Assembly: GCF_021404545.1 (NCBI RefSeq)
Contig: NZ_JAAWWD010000062.1
Coordinates: forward strand, 1-64,000
Direction: 5' to 3'
Source of the DNA: Aestuariivita sp.
GTDB taxonomy: Bacteria > Pseudomonadota > Alphaproteobacteria > Rhodobacterales > Rhodobacteraceae
Length of the DNA: 64,000 nt
Shown here: positions 37,157-46,587 of the stretch, in pieces
Layout: the number at the start of each line of letters is the position of its first letter
How positions within the stretch are numbered: the first letter of the stretch is position 1
Translations under genes and position numbers: made by a program
Notes under the pieces: generated by a model
Told to the model about the DNA's origin: nothing
The model's input: only the letters and a program-made list of their open reading frames with translations
The model's database searches: none

Positions 37157-37645
37157 GTGTTGGAACTTTATCGCGAAACCCCCGAGGACTGGTGGGAGGT
37201 CGAGGCGCTCTATGACTTGTGCTTCGCTCCGGGACGGGAGGCCCTGTCCTCCTATCGGTTACGCCAGGACGTCCCGCCTGTGCCCGGTCTGTCGAACGTC
37301 CTTCGCGATGAGGCTGGCATTCTGGCAGGCGCCATCCGGTTCTGGCCTGTCCGCGTGGGGGCTGACACCGCACTGCTGCTCGGGCCGGTTGCGGTCCATC
37401 CGACCCATCAGGGCGAAGGGCTGGGCGGCTTCCTGATCCGCTCCGGTCTCGATGAGGCTACGCGCGCCGGTTGGGCGCGGGTCATTCTGGTGGGCGACGC
37501 CCCCTATTATGCGCGGTTCGGCTTTGGCGTGTTGGACGGTGTCACGATGCCCCCGCCCACCAACCCCGACCGGGTTCTGGGTCAGGCGTTGCAACCAGGC
37601 GCCTGGGATGGTGTGACGGGCGATGTTCTGCGTTGGGAGGCTTAG
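37157..37645 (+). CDS. GNAT family N-acetyltransferase
   Basis: 162 residues, starting at a GTG (LELYRETPEDWWEVEALYDLCF). The acetyl-CoA-binding motif A is LLLGPVAVHPTHQGEGLGGFLIRSGLDEA near 75-105, and GDAPYYARFGFGVLDG matches the YhbS-like branch. Acceptor unknown. It is followed by the EcsC-like gene, 58 bases away. Confidence 0.88.
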   Translation: MLELYRETPEDWWEVEALYDLCFAPGREALSSYRLRQDVPPVPGLSNVLRDEAGILAGAIRFWPVRVGADTALLLGPVAVHPTHQGEGLGGFLIRSGLDEATRAGWARVILVGDAPYYARFGFGVLDGVTMPPPTNPDRVLGQALQPGAWDGVTGDVLRWEA

Positions 37646-37703
37646 GGGGATTGAAACCGCGCCCCTGCATGCCGACCTTATCTGGTATGAAGGAACTGCG
37701 CCC

Positions 37704-38471
37704 ATGAGTGATATCGTCACCACAACCCCCGTCGATCTCGATGCCGAGATGGCCGAGATCTCACGCCGATACCAAGCGGCCTCAAGTCCCGGACTTCAGG
37801 TTCTCAACCTGCTGGGGGGGCAGGCCGAAGGGCTGCTTGACCGGTTGCCAGGCCCGGTGCGCAACGGTCTGGATGGCGCCACCGAGCGGGCGCTGTTGAT
37901 CGCCCTGGATGCCGCGCAAAGCTCGCGCCGGGCGGTACCGGATCAGGCCGGTTGGCTGAATACGGCTGTTGCGACCGCGATGGGGGCTGCGGGCGGTTTT
38001 GGCGGCATGCCCTCGGCGCTGGTGGAACTGCCGGTGACCACAACGGTCCTGTTGCGCTCGATCCAGGGGGCGGCATCCGAGCAGGGGTTCGACCCGGCTT
38101 CGGAAAACGTGCGGTTCGATTGTCTGCGCGTCTTTGGCTCCGCAGGTCCGCTGGCCCATGACGATGGCGCCGATCTGGGGTTCTTGTCTGTCCGCCTGAC
38201 GCTCACCGGAGGGACGATGCAAAAGATGATCGCCACCGTGGCACCTCGGCTGGCGGGCGTTCTGGGGCAGAAACTGGCGGCTCAGACCGTGCCGGTGCTG
38301 GGCGCGGTGGCAGGGGCGGCAACGAATTACGCATTTACCAATTATTATCAACAAATGGCGCATGTTCATTTCAGGCTGCGTCGTTTGGCGGTCGAAGCGG
38401 ACACGCCGCATGAGGTGTTGGTCGCAGAGTTGGCCAAACGCCTCAATCGGCCGCCCCCGTCCGGGGATTGA
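37704..38471 (+). CDS. EcsC family protein
   Basis: 255 residues from MSDIVTTTPVDLDAEM with AAGGA upstream. The EcsC-like pattern is clear: GLLDRLPGPVRNGLDGATERALLIALDAAQ, TAMGAAGGFGGMPSALVELPVTTTVLLRSIQGAA, and a C-terminal AAGAATNYAFTNYYQQMAHVHFRLRRLA. The family is named after a gene in a Bacillus ABC-transporter operon but has no agreed biochemical function; hydrophobic segments suggest membrane association. Confidence 0.85.
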   Translation: MSDIVTTTPVDLDAEMAEISRRYQAASSPGLQVLNLLGGQAEGLLDRLPGPVRNGLDGATERALLIALDAAQSSRRAVPDQAGWLNTAVATAMGAAGGFGGMPSALVELPVTTTVLLRSIQGAASEQGFDPASENVRFDCLRVFGSAGPLAHDDGADLGFLSVRLTLTGGTMQKMIATVAPRLAGVLGQKLAAQTVPVLGAVAGAATNYAFTNYYQQMAHVHFRLRRLAVEADTPHEVLVAELAKRLNRPPPSGD

Positions 38472-38602
38472 TCCAGGCAAAGGAACCAAACCTAGTAGTT
38501 CGTCACAAAACTGACACAAGATTTTACGCCAGCCCATCGAATTGACGTGATTTTGCAAAGATCGGCCGTTATACTCTGTCAGATGCCAGAAGGAGCAGAC
38601 CG

Positions 38603-39076
38603 GTGTCCGCACCGATGATCAAACAACTTCCCTTGAAACTGCGTGCCGCGGCCAAGAACGATGTCCGCAGCCAGTTTGCGGCGCTGTGTTATCGGATCAA
38701 GGCGGACAAACCGGAAGTCTTGCTGATCACCTCACGGGGTACCGGGCGCTGGATCGTGCCTAAGGGTTGGCCCGAGGATGGCATGACCCCCGCAGAATGC
38801 GCGCTCAAGGAAGCCTGGGAGGAGGCCGGCGTGGTCGGCAAGGCCCAGGACCGCTGTCTGGGTCTGTTCTCCTATGCAAAGATGATCGAGCCGGGTGTCA
38901 GCTATCCCTGTGTGGCGATGGTGTATCCCGTTCGGGTCAAATCATTGGCCAAGACCTATCCAGAGCAGGGGGAGCGTCAGCGCAAATGGCTCACGCCCAA
39001 GCGCGCCGCCACCCGCGTGGCCGAGCCCGAGCTTGCCCGCATTCTACGCGATTTCGATCCGCGTATGCTGCGCTAA
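38603..39076 (+). CDS. NUDIX hydrolase
   Basis: 157 residues from the GTG at 38603 with AGGAG eight bases upstream. The Nudix box GWPEDGMTPAECALKEAWEEAGV (G-x5-E-x7-REUXEE-like, with K-E-A-W-E-E-A-G) binds the Mg2+ that activates hydrolysis of a nucleoside diphosphate derivative; ITSRGTGRWIVPKGW precedes it, typical of diphosphoinositol/Ap4A-type Nudix proteins. Specific substrate not determinable. Confidence 0.93.
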   Translation: MSAPMIKQLPLKLRAAAKNDVRSQFAALCYRIKADKPEVLLITSRGTGRWIVPKGWPEDGMTPAECALKEAWEEAGVVGKAQDRCLGLFSYAKMIEPGVSYPCVAMVYPVRVKSLAKTYPEQGERQRKWLTPKRAATRVAEPELARILRDFDPRMLR

Positions 39077-39145
39077 AGCACGGAGATCCCTTGAATTCAG
39101 GGCTGCGGCGGATATGTCTTGCGCCATGCAAGGAGCAGTCGTCTT

Positions 39146-39592
39146 ATGATTCAATACGCCCTCAAATGCACAGATGGGCATAGGTTCGACAGTTGGTTCC
39201 AGTCGGCCGAGGCATTCGACAAGCTGGCGCGTGCAGGTATGGTCGTCTGTGCCACTTGCGGCACCACAGAGGTTAGTAAGTCCGTCATGGCCCCCCGGGT
39301 GAGGCCCGGTCGCAAGGCCGCGCCGGTGCCCGTGCCAAAGGATGGGGCAGGATCGCTTTCGACACCGGCCACACCGCAGGAACAGGCGATGGCGCAGCTC
39401 AAACAGCATATTGAACAGAATTCCGACTATGTGGGCACGAGCTTTGCAACCGAGGCGCGCAAGATGTATGACGGCGAGGCGCCTGAGCGCCCCATCCATG
39501 GCGAGGCGAAACCCGAAGAGGCCCGCAAGCTGATCGAAGATGGGGTGCCCGTCGCGCCATTGCCGTTCCGACTCACACGAAAGACCAACTGA
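39146..39592 (+). CDS. DUF1178 family protein
   Basis: 148 residues from MIQYALKCTDGHRFDSWFQSAEAFDKL, the defining start of DUF1178. Two cysteines in VCATCGTTEVSKSVMAPRV suggest a metal knuckle. The C-terminus GEAKPEEARKLIEDGVPVAPLPF is conserved. Function is unknown; it is a near-universal alphaproteobacterial gene. Confidence 0.92.
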   Translation: MIQYALKCTDGHRFDSWFQSAEAFDKLARAGMVVCATCGTTEVSKSVMAPRVRPGRKAAPVPVPKDGAGSLSTPATPQEQAMAQLKQHIEQNSDYVGTSFATEARKMYDGEAPERPIHGEAKPEEARKLIEDGVPVAPLPFRLTRKTN

Positions 39593-39593
39593 T

Positions 39594-40238
39594 ATGCATG
39601 TTGTCATTACCGGCGCAAACCGCGGCATTGGCGCTTGTCTCGCCGAAGGCTATGGCGCACGTGGAGACCGGGTGACCGGCACTGCGCGGGACGGGTCCTG
39701 CCAGATCAGTTTGGATGTCACCGATCCGGCGGCGCAGGCAGCCATGGCCCGGGCCCTGCACAGCCAGCCCGTCGACCTGCTGATCTGCAATGCGGGCGTC
39801 TACCTCGACAAGGGCCAGTCGCTGGAGGATGGTTACGCGCCGGATCTTTGGGACCAGAGCTTTGCCGCAAATGTCAAAGGCGTCTTTCTGACCATTCAGT
39901 CGCTGTTGCCAAATCTACGGCAGGCGGAGGCCGGCAAGATTGCGATCATCTCCTCGCAGATGGGGTCGGATACCCGCGCGCCGGGGGGCAGCTTTATCTA
40001 TCGTGCGTCCAAGGCCGCTGCGCTGAACCTCGGCCGGAACCTGGCGAGCGATCTGAAACGTGAAGAGATTGCTGTGGGCATCTATCACCCGGGCTGGGTG
40101 CGCACCGACATGGGCACCGACGCGGCCGAGATCTCAACGCAGGAGGCAGCAACAGGCCTTCTCGCGCGGTTTGATGAATTGTCGCTTGAAACGACCGGGC
40201 GCTTTCTCACCTGGGATGGCCGCGACCACGCGTATTGA
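39594..40238 (+). CDS. Short-chain dehydrogenase/reductase
   Basis: 214 residues from MHVVITGANRGIGACLAEGYGARG, a short SDR. ICNAGVY, then Ser near 120 in IISSQMGS, and the Tyr/Lys pair in FIYRASKAAALNLGRNLAS. It starts one base after the DUF1178 stop, so the two are co-transcribed. Related to the C-factor/CsgA-like SDRs; substrate unknown. Confidence 0.88.
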   Translation: MHVVITGANRGIGACLAEGYGARGDRVTGTARDGSCQISLDVTDPAAQAAMARALHSQPVDLLICNAGVYLDKGQSLEDGYAPDLWDQSFAANVKGVFLTIQSLLPNLRQAEAGKIAIISSQMGSDTRAPGGSFIYRASKAAALNLGRNLASDLKREEIAVGIYHPGWVRTDMGTDAAEISTQEAATGLLARFDELSLETTGRFLTWDGRDHAY

Positions 40239-40241
40239 TCC

Positions 40242-40694
40242 ATGCCGGTTGCCGCGCCCGAGGACTTTGTCCGCGCCTTCACAGCCGCCTGGATGGCGCG
40301 CGATGGGACCGCGTTGGGTCAGCTCTTCGCAGAGGATGCGGATTTCGTGAATGTCGTCGGCATCTGGTGGGAGGACCGCCCGGCAATCGCCAGGGCGCAT
40401 GCATATGCGCTCAAGAGCTTTTTCGCCGAAACCACGCTGAGGCCGGGTCGGATCAAACTTCGGATGCTGGGCAAGGATAGGGCGATCGTTCATTGCCGCT
40501 TTCACCTGTCGGGACAACGCACGCCCGATGGCACTGCCGCCGATCCCCGGACCTCGATCCTGATTTTCGTTCTGGAGCGCCGGTCGGAAGGTTGGATCGC
40601 GGTGGCGGCACAGAACACCGACGTGGTGCCAGGGGCAGAGACGCATCTGAACACCGGCGCGCTGAGCCCGGCCGATTACCGCAAGACCGATTGA
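40242..40694 (+). CDS. SnoaL/DUF4440-like protein (SgcJ/EcaC type)
   Basis: 150 residues of the NTF2-like cone fold: FVRAFTAAWMARDGTALGQLFAEDADFVNVVGIWWEDRPAIARAHAYALKSFFAETTL is the SgcJ/EcaC-family start. The stretch TSILIFVLERRSEGWIAVAAQNTDVVPGAE closes the fold. Function unknown; it begins three bases after the SDR stop and is likely in the same operon. Confidence 0.85.
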   Translation: MPVAAPEDFVRAFTAAWMARDGTALGQLFAEDADFVNVVGIWWEDRPAIARAHAYALKSFFAETTLRPGRIKLRMLGKDRAIVHCRFHLSGQRTPDGTAADPRTSILIFVLERRSEGWIAVAAQNTDVVPGAETHLNTGALSPADYRKTD

Positions 40695-40773
40695 CGCGCC
40701 ATCGTGCACGGCATCTTGCACCCGGCAGGGCAATTCCTTAGACGCGGGCGCAACCGACTGCACAGGACCCAAC

Positions 40774-42012
40774 ATGCCCGTTCTGGTGATGAAATTTGGC
40801 GGCACATCGGTCGCCAATCTGGATCGCATCCGCCGCGCCGCCAAACGCGTGGGCGTCGAAGTGGCCAAAGGCTATGACGTGATCGTCATCGTTTCGGCCA
40901 TGTCTGGCAAAACCAATGAGCTGGTCGGCTGGGTTGGCGAGACTTCTCCGCTTTATGATGCGCGCGAATATGATGCGGTGGTGTCCTCGGGGGAGAACGT
41001 GACTGCGGGGCTGATGGCGCTGACCTTGCAGGAAATGGATATCCCCGCGCGCAGCTGGCAGGGCTGGCAGGTGCCGGTGCAGACAACCTCGACACACGCT
41101 GCGGCCCGGATCGAGGATATCCCGCCCGCCAATATCCGCCAGAAATTCGCCGAAGGTATGAAGGTGGCTGTGGTCGCCGGTTTTCAGGGCGTGAGCCCCG
41201 AGGGGCGGATCACCACGTTGGGCCGGGGTGGTTCCGACACTACGGCGGTAGCCTTTGCGGCGGCGTTTGAGGCAGAACGCTGCGACATCTACACGGATGT
41301 GGATGGCGTTTATACCACCGATCCACGCATCTGCGGCAAGGCCCAAAAGCTCGACAAGATCGCGTTTGAAGAGATGCTGGAATTGGCGTCGCTGGGGGCC
41401 AAGGTGCTCCAGACCCGCTCGGTCGAGCTGGCGATGCGCTATAAGGTCAAGCTGCGCGTGGTATCGAGTTTCGAGGAACAGTCCGACGCCGCCGGGACGC
41501 TGGTCTGCGATGAGGAGGAAATCATGGAATCCAAGATTGTGGCGGGTGTCGCCTATTCGCGCGACGAAGCGAAACTGACGCTGTTGTCGGTGGCCGACCG
41601 TCCGGGGATCGCCGCGCTGATCTTTACCGCGCTCTCGGATGCGGGCGTGAATGTGGACATGATCGTGCAGAACATCTCGGAAGACGGGCGCACGGACATG
41701 ACGTTTTCGTGCCCCACAGATCAGGTGGCGCGCGCCGAACGCGCGCTGTCGGAGACCAAAGAGCACGGTGTTCTGAATTTCGCCGAGCTGGTGGCCGACA
41801 CGGATGTGGCCAAGGTGTCGGTGGTGGGGATCGGCATGCGCAGCCATACCGGCGTTGCGGCGAAGATGTTCAAGGTGCTGTCGGATGACGGGATCAACAT
41901 CAAGGTGATTACCACGTCCGAGATCAAGATCTCGGTTCTGATTGACCGCAAGTATATGGAGTTGGCGGTGCAGGCACTGCACGATGCGTTTGAACTTGAG
42001 AAGGCGGTCTGA
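40774..42012 (+). CDS. lysC: Aspartate kinase
   Basis: 412 residues. Kinase domain with VMKFGGTSVANLDRI at the start and LGRGGSDTTAVAFAAAFEAERCDIYTDVDGVYTTDPR; two C-terminal ACT domains (about 270-410; LLSVADRPGIAALIFTALSDAGVNVDMIVQNIS, VSVVGIGMRSHTGVAAKMFKVLSDDGINIKVITTSEIK) give feedback control by lysine and threonine. It makes aspartyl phosphate, the first step to lysine, threonine and methionine. Adjacent to ptsP, as in many alphaproteobacteria. Confidence 0.98.
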   Translation: MPVLVMKFGGTSVANLDRIRRAAKRVGVEVAKGYDVIVIVSAMSGKTNELVGWVGETSPLYDAREYDAVVSSGENVTAGLMALTLQEMDIPARSWQGWQVPVQTTSTHAAARIEDIPPANIRQKFAEGMKVAVVAGFQGVSPEGRITTLGRGGSDTTAVAFAAAFEAERCDIYTDVDGVYTTDPRICGKAQKLDKIAFEEMLELASLGAKVLQTRSVELAMRYKVKLRVVSSFEEQSDAAGTLVCDEEEIMESKIVAGVAYSRDEAKLTLLSVADRPGIAALIFTALSDAGVNVDMIVQNISEDGRTDMTFSCPTDQVARAERALSETKEHGVLNFAELVADTDVAKVSVVGIGMRSHTGVAAKMFKVLSDDGINIKVITTSEIKISVLIDRKYMELAVQALHDAFELEKAV

Positions 42013-42032
42013 GGCCCAGCGATCCGATTTTT

Positions 42033-42052
42033 CGTATTTGAGGCGAGAAGAA
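42033..42052 (-). repeat. Dispersed extragenic repeat, copy 2
   Basis: In the lysC-ptsP gap, minus-strand TTCTTCTCGCC followed by TCAAATACG, an inverted copy of the element at 31399-31418. Confidence 0.55.
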
Positions 42053-42223
42053 CTGTAGGATGACGCCGGATTTTTCAGCGTTTGTCAGCTGTTTTGACCG
42101 CAGTGTGCAAGACGGTGCGGCGCGCGCGTCTGCGCGCTTAGAAATCCGTTTCATACACGCATCAGGTGTGATCTAACCCGGTGAGGCGGAAGGGACCCGC
42201 GCCCGGGAGGCACGTGTAGGATC

Positions 42224-44467
42224 ATGTCCGAGCAAACCGACAGCGAGAGCCGCAAACTGCTGGGCAGGTTGCGCGATGCCATGGCCAGCGATATCGCGGG
42301 GCAGGCGCGTCTTGACGAGATCACCAAGCTGATTGCCGACAGCATGGGAACCGAGGTGTGCTCGATTTATCTGTTCCGGGATGAGGAAACGCTGGAGCTG
42401 TGTGCGACCCAAGGGCTGAACAAGCAGGCCGTACATCAGACGCGGATGCGGCTTGGCGAAGGGCTTGTGGGACGGGTTGCGCAGAAAGGCCGGGTGATCA
42501 ATGCCGCCGATGCACCGCAGGCCCGGGGCTTTCGATTCATGCCGGAGACGGGCGAGGAGATCTATTCCTCGTTTCTGGGGATACCGGTTCAGCGGCTGGG
42601 TGAAAAGCTGGGCGTACTGGTGGTGCAGTCCAAGAGCAAGCGCGAGTATTCCGCCGACGAGGTCTATGCGCTTGAGGTGGTCGCGATGGTTCTGGCGGAG
42701 ATGGCCGAGCTGGGCGCGTTTGTGGGCGAGGGCGCTGCGCTTTCGGCGCGCCACCAGCAATCGGTTCTGATCCGGGGCACGACCGGGCAGGAAGGCTCGG
42801 CCCAGGGTCATGTCTGGCTGCACGAGCCCCGCGTGGTAGTCTCCAACCCGATCGCCGATGACCCCGAACGTGAGTTGGCGCGGCTGCACGAGGCGGTAGA
42901 GGATCTGCGGGTGGGCGTCGACAAGATGCTGCGGGCTTCCGAAGGTGGCGATGGCGAGCAGCTTAAAGTGCTCGAGGCGTACCGGATGTTCGCCAATTCC
43001 AAGGGCTGGATGCGCCGGATGGAGGAGGATATCAGCCTGGGCCTGAGTGCCGAGGCGGCGGTGGAAAAAGAGCAATCTGTCGCGCGGGCCCGGCTGGAGC
43101 AGGTCCAGGATGCCTATCTGCGCGAACGGCTCAGCGATCTGGACGATTTGTCGAATCGGCTTTTGCGTCTTCTGACCGGGCAAGGGGCCGAGACCGGGGC
43201 AGAGATGCCCGCCGATCCGATTCTCGTTGCGCGCAATATCGGCCCGGCGGAGCTTTTGGAGTATGGGCGATCGCTTAAAGCGGTGGTGCTGGAAAACGGA
43301 TCGGTTGGATCGCACGCCGCGATTGTTGCGCGCGCATTGGCCATTCCGTTGGTCGTGCATGCCGAACGGATTACGACAGAGGCACTGACCGGCGATCACA
43401 TCATGGTCGATGGCGATCAGGGGATCGTGCATCTGCGTCCGGACGATACGGTCGTTTCGGCCTTTCGCGAGAAGATCGCGATGCAGGCCCAGGCGCAGGA
43501 GCGCTATGCCTCGATCCGCGACAAACCGGCCGTGACCCGCTGCGGTCAGACGATTTCGCTGCACATGAATGCGGGGCTGATGGCGGATCTGCCGTCTCTG
43601 GCAGGGTCTGGGGCCGAAGGTGTCGGGCTGTTTCGGACCGAGTTGCAATTTCTGGTGCGCAACCAGATGCCCCGCCGTGGCGAGTTGAGCGGGATCTATG
43701 CGCGGGTGCTGGATGCCGCGCAAGGCAAGCGCGTGGTGTTTCGGACCCTCGATATCGGGTCGGACAAGGTGCTGCCCTATATGAAACCCAATGATGAGCC
43801 GAACCCGGCCCTGGGATGGCGCGCAATACGCGTCGGGCTGGACAAGCCCGGGGTCATGCGGATGCAGCTTCAGGCGCTGATCCGGGCGGCGAATGGGCGG
43901 CCGTTGACGGTGATGTTCCCCTTTGTGGCGCAGTTCGATGAATATCGCCGCGCACGCGCCGAGGTCGATAAGGCCATCGCACGCGAAGACAAGCTGGGTC
44001 ATGTCCTGCCCTCCAGCCTTGAAATCGGAGCCATGCTGGAGACGCCCAGCCTGGCCTTTGCACCGCCCAAGTTCTTTCAGGAGGTGGATTTTCTCTCAAT
44101 CGGCGGCAATGATCTCAAACAGTTCTTTTTTGCGGCAGACCGGGAGAACGAGCGGGTCAGGCGGCGCTATGATACGCTCAACGTCAGTTTCTTGACCTTC
44201 ATCGAACGTATTGTGGAACGCTGTGTCGCGACAGATACGCCCTTGTCCTTTTGCGGCGAGGATGCGGGGCGCCCGGTCGAGGCGATGTGCTTTGCCGCCA
44301 TAGGGATCCGCACGCTGTCCATGCGTCCTGCCTCGATCGGGCCGGTCAAGAGCCTGCTGCGGCGCGCCAACCTGGACGATCTGCGCAAGATCATCTCGGA
44401 TGCCCGCCATCGCGGCGATCAGTCGGTGCGCCCGGTCGTGATGGAGTGGTTGCGCGCGCAGGGCTGA
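42224..44467 (+). CDS. ptsP: Nitrogen-PTS phosphoenolpyruvate-protein phosphotransferase (EI-Ntr)
   Basis: 747 residues, the PtsP layout: N-terminal GAF domain (about 20-165, SESRKLLGRLRDAMASDIAGQARLDEITKLIADSMGTEVCSIYLF), then the PTS enzyme I domains. The phosphorylated His364 lies in VGSHAAIVARALAIPLVV, and the C-terminal barrel has GAEGVGLFRTELQFLVR and SIGGNDLKQFFFAADREN. It transfers phosphate from PEP to NPr in the nitrogen-related PTS, a regulatory cascade rather than sugar uptake. Confidence 0.97.
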   Translation: MSEQTDSESRKLLGRLRDAMASDIAGQARLDEITKLIADSMGTEVCSIYLFRDEETLELCATQGLNKQAVHQTRMRLGEGLVGRVAQKGRVINAADAPQARGFRFMPETGEEIYSSFLGIPVQRLGEKLGVLVVQSKSKREYSADEVYALEVVAMVLAEMAELGAFVGEGAALSARHQQSVLIRGTTGQEGSAQGHVWLHEPRVVVSNPIADDPERELARLHEAVEDLRVGVDKMLRASEGGDGEQLKVLEAYRMFANSKGWMRRMEEDISLGLSAEAAVEKEQSVARARLEQVQDAYLRERLSDLDDLSNRLLRLLTGQGAETGAEMPADPILVARNIGPAELLEYGRSLKAVVLENGSVGSHAAIVARALAIPLVVHAERITTEALTGDHIMVDGDQGIVHLRPDDTVVSAFREKIAMQAQAQERYASIRDKPAVTRCGQTISLHMNAGLMADLPSLAGSGAEGVGLFRTELQFLVRNQMPRRGELSGIYARVLDAAQGKRVVFRTLDIGSDKVLPYMKPNDEPNPALGWRAIRVGLDKPGVMRMQLQALIRAANGRPLTVMFPFVAQFDEYRRARAEVDKAIAREDKLGHVLPSSLEIGAMLETPSLAFAPPKFFQEVDFLSIGGNDLKQFFFAADRENERVRRRYDTLNVSFLTFIERIVERCVATDTPLSFCGEDAGRPVEAMCFAAIGIRTLSMRPASIGPVKSLLRRANLDDLRKIISDARHRGDQSVRPVVMEWLRAQG

Positions 44468-44578
44468 TCGCCACATTGGATCGTCGATGGTCCTGGGCTT
44501 GCGCGCAGATTGCCTGGCATTGCGCGTGCAATCTGGCTTGCAGCTTTCAACCGATTGGCAAAGCCCGGATTTCCCGTC

Positions 44579-44650
44579 TTATCCACATATGACCCGACTG
44601 TCACAAAGGATGTGGATAACGTCATTTTCTGGATACGGCTGATATCCACA
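44579..44650. promoter_or_regulatory. Cluster of three DnaA-box-like sites
   Basis: TTATCCACA at 44579-44587 and TGTGGATAA (same box, opposite strand) at 44611-44619 are perfect matches to the DnaA consensus. ATATCCACA at 44642-44650 has one mismatch. A strongly AT-rich stretch follows. This could be a replication origin, a DnaA-binding locus or chance; no origin-type genes (dnaA, parAB, gidA) are nearby. Confidence 0.55.
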
Positions 44651-44751
44651 GGGTGTCTTCCTGATTTCCATTTCTGAATAAGGTATTGAATTTAAAAGAG
44701 TAAAGCTTCAGCAATCGATGAATTCGCGCTGTTAGAAAAACTTCAAGAAAA

Positions 44752-44769
44752 TCTTACACGGCTGTCATG
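44752..44769 (+). promoter_or_regulatory. Candidate PhoB (Pho) box upstream of phnC
   Basis: TCTTACA, four-base spacer, TGTCATG: the second half matches a Pho half site well (TGTCATA-like), the first moderately. Eleven-base periodicity and location 41 bases before phnC fit phosphate-starvation control, as known for phn transport genes. Confidence 0.5.
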
Positions 44770-44809
44770 GCTTGCGACGAATGTCCGCGCAGCAAAGCGG
44801 GGATGCAGA

Positions 44810-45604
44810 ATGCTGAAAGTTGATGGCCTGAACAAACTGTTCGGGCGGAACAAGGCGGTTGACGATCTGACATTGGAGGTCGACCGTCCTCAGTTCGTGG
44901 GGATTATCGGCCGGTCCGGTGCCGGGAAATCGACTTTTCTGCGGATGGTCAACCGGCTTACCGATGCGTCTTCGGGAACGCTGACCTTTGAAGGTCGGGA
45001 CATTCTTGCGCTCAGCGGCGGCGAAAAACGCGCCTGGCAGTCGGATTGCGCGATGATCTTCCAGCAGTTCAATCTGGTGCCGCGCATGGATGTGGTGTCT
45101 AACGTGCTGCACGGTACGCTCAATGAGCGCTCCACCTTGGCCACGATGTTCAACATCTATCCCCAGGCCGACATCTATCGCGCGATTGATATCCTGGAGC
45201 GTCTTGGCATCGCCGAAAACGCGGCCAAGCGGGCCGAAGCGCTGTCAGGCGGACAGCAGCAGCGCGTGGCGATTGCGCGTGCGCTGATGCAAGACCCAAA
45301 GATGATCCTGGCCGATGAGCCGATTGCCTCGCTTGACCCGATGAACGCGCAGATCGTGATGGATGCGCTGCGCCGGATCCACGAGGAAGACGGGCGCATG
45401 ATCATCGCCAACCTGCACACGCTCGATACCGCGCGGCGCTATTGCGACCGCATTATCGGCATGCGCGACGGCCGCAAGGTGTTTGACGGCACCGCCGAGC
45501 AACTGACCCTTGGCGTTGCCCGCGACATTTACGGGGCCGATGCCTCGTTTACCGAAGAGGCCACCTCCACGGATATGGCCACGCTGAAAAAAGAATACGC
45601 CTGA
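44810..45604 (+). CDS. phnC: Phosphonate ABC transporter ATP-binding protein
   Basis: 264 residues. Walker [10 protein letters not shown] near 33-41, the PhnC-typical [19 protein letters not shown], signature LSGGQQQR and Walker [13 protein letters not shown]. It powers uptake of phosphonates with PhnE and PhnD at the inner membrane. First gene of the phn transport operon, behind the Pho-like site. Confidence 0.97.
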   Translation: MLKVDGLNKLFGRNKAVDDLTLEVDRPQFVGIIGRSGAGKSTFLRMVNRLTDASSGTLTFEGRDILALSGGEKRAWQSDCAMIFQQFNLVPRMDVVSNVLHGTLNERSTLATMFNIYPQADIYRAIDILERLGIAENAAKRAEALSGGQQQRVAIARALMQDPKMILADEPIASLDPMNAQIVMDALRRIHEEDGRMIIANLHTLDTARRYCDRIIGMRDGRKVFDGTAEQLTLGVARDIYGADASFTEEATSTDMATLKKEYA

Positions 45605-45614
45605 TTTCGACTTC

Positions 45615-45642
45615 CCCGTCGCTCTGCCGAGCGGCGGGTTTT
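45615..45642 (+). terminator. Intrinsic terminator/attenuator between phnC and phnD
   Basis: CCCGTCGCTC pairs with GAGCGGCGGG (one T:G wobble) over loop TGCC and is followed by TTTT. A genuine intrinsic terminator shape within the operon, before the phnD ribosome site GGAGAG. Confidence 0.75.
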
Positions 45643-45664
45643 CATCAACTGGAGAGACGTGACG

Positions 45665-46570
45665 ATGAAACACCTTCTTGCAACTGCCCTGATGACAACC
45701 GCGCTGGTCGCGCCTGCCTTCGCGGCCGAGCCCATTGACGAATTCCGCATCGGCATTCTGGGTGGCGAAAACGCCCAGGATCGCCTGAACTCCAACGAGT
45801 GCCTGCGCGCCTATACCGAAGAGGCGCTGGGCGTTCCGGTGCAGCTGTTTGCGCCTGCCGACTATGCAGGGGTGATCCAGGGCCTAGTGGGCGGCACGCT
45901 CGACATGGCGTGGCTGGGTGCCTCGGCCTATGCCGCCACATATCTGCAAGACCCCGACGCGGTCGAGCCGGTGCTGGTCAAGATCAACCTCGATGGCTCA
46001 TACGGCTATCACTCCATCGGATTTGCCCGCGCCGATAGCGGCATCACCTCGCTGGAAGACATGCAGGACAAGGTCTTTGGCTTTGGTGATCCGAACTCTA
46101 CTTCGGGCTATCTGATCCCGTCCATCGAGATTCCCCAAACCACCGGAGCGACCATGAGCTCGGGCGACTACTTTGGCGAAGTGAAATTCACCGGCGGTCA
46201 TGAGCAGACCATCGTGGCGGTGAACAACGGTGATGTGGACGCCGGTGTGACCTGGGCAGATGGCCAGGGCAACTGGGAAGACGGCTATAACTCCGGCGCG
46301 CTGCGCAAGGCCGTGGATTCGGGTCTCGTGGACATGAACGACCTGGTGGAGATCTGGAAATCCAAGCCCATCCCCGAAGGCCCGATCGTCCTGCGCACAT
46401 CGCTGCCCGAGGATGTCAAAGCGACCATGACCGCGCTGGTCGACAACATGTACGAGACAGACCGCGAGTGCACCTACAACATCTCGGCCGGTGAATCGCT
46501 GGGCTTTAACCCGATCACACATGAGGCCTATGTGTCGATCATCGAAGCCCGCAAATCCAAGTCCAACTGA
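45665..46570 (+). CDS. phnD: Phosphonate-binding periplasmic protein
   Basis: 301 residues from the ATG at 45665 (GGAGAG eight bases upstream; a GTG two codons earlier is too close to it). A signal peptide MKHLLATALMTTALVAPAFA is cleaved before AEP. The mature part has FRIGILGGENAQDRL, DYAGVIQGLVGGTLDMAWLGASAYA and FGDPNSTSGYLIP, the PhnD ligand loops for the phosphonate oxyanion. Flanked by hairpins on both sides. Confidence 0.97.
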   Translation: MKHLLATALMTTALVAPAFAAEPIDEFRIGILGGENAQDRLNSNECLRAYTEEALGVPVQLFAPADYAGVIQGLVGGTLDMAWLGASAYAATYLQDPDAVEPVLVKINLDGSYGYHSIGFARADSGITSLEDMQDKVFGFGDPNSTSGYLIPSIEIPQTTGATMSSGDYFGEVKFTGGHEQTIVAVNNGDVDAGVTWADGQGNWEDGYNSGALRKAVDSGLVDMNDLVEIWKSKPIPEGPIVLRTSLPEDVKATMTALVDNMYETDRECTYNISAGESLGFNPITHEAYVSIIEARKSKSN

Positions 46571-46587
46571 TCTGAGCGGATCACACC

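Larger units (their letters stand above)
44468..44809. other. 342-base gap between ptsP and phnC
   Basis: No gene. From about 44570 it holds a group of DnaA-box-like sites, then a stretch (44660-44760) far more AT-rich than the window, and finally a candidate Pho box just before phnC. Confidence 0.7.

Noticed and set aside
42173-44002. A 609-codon open frame opposite ptsP
   Set aside because: Same reason: ptsP is unambiguous and the opposite frame has Arg/His/Gln-rich nonsense composition.
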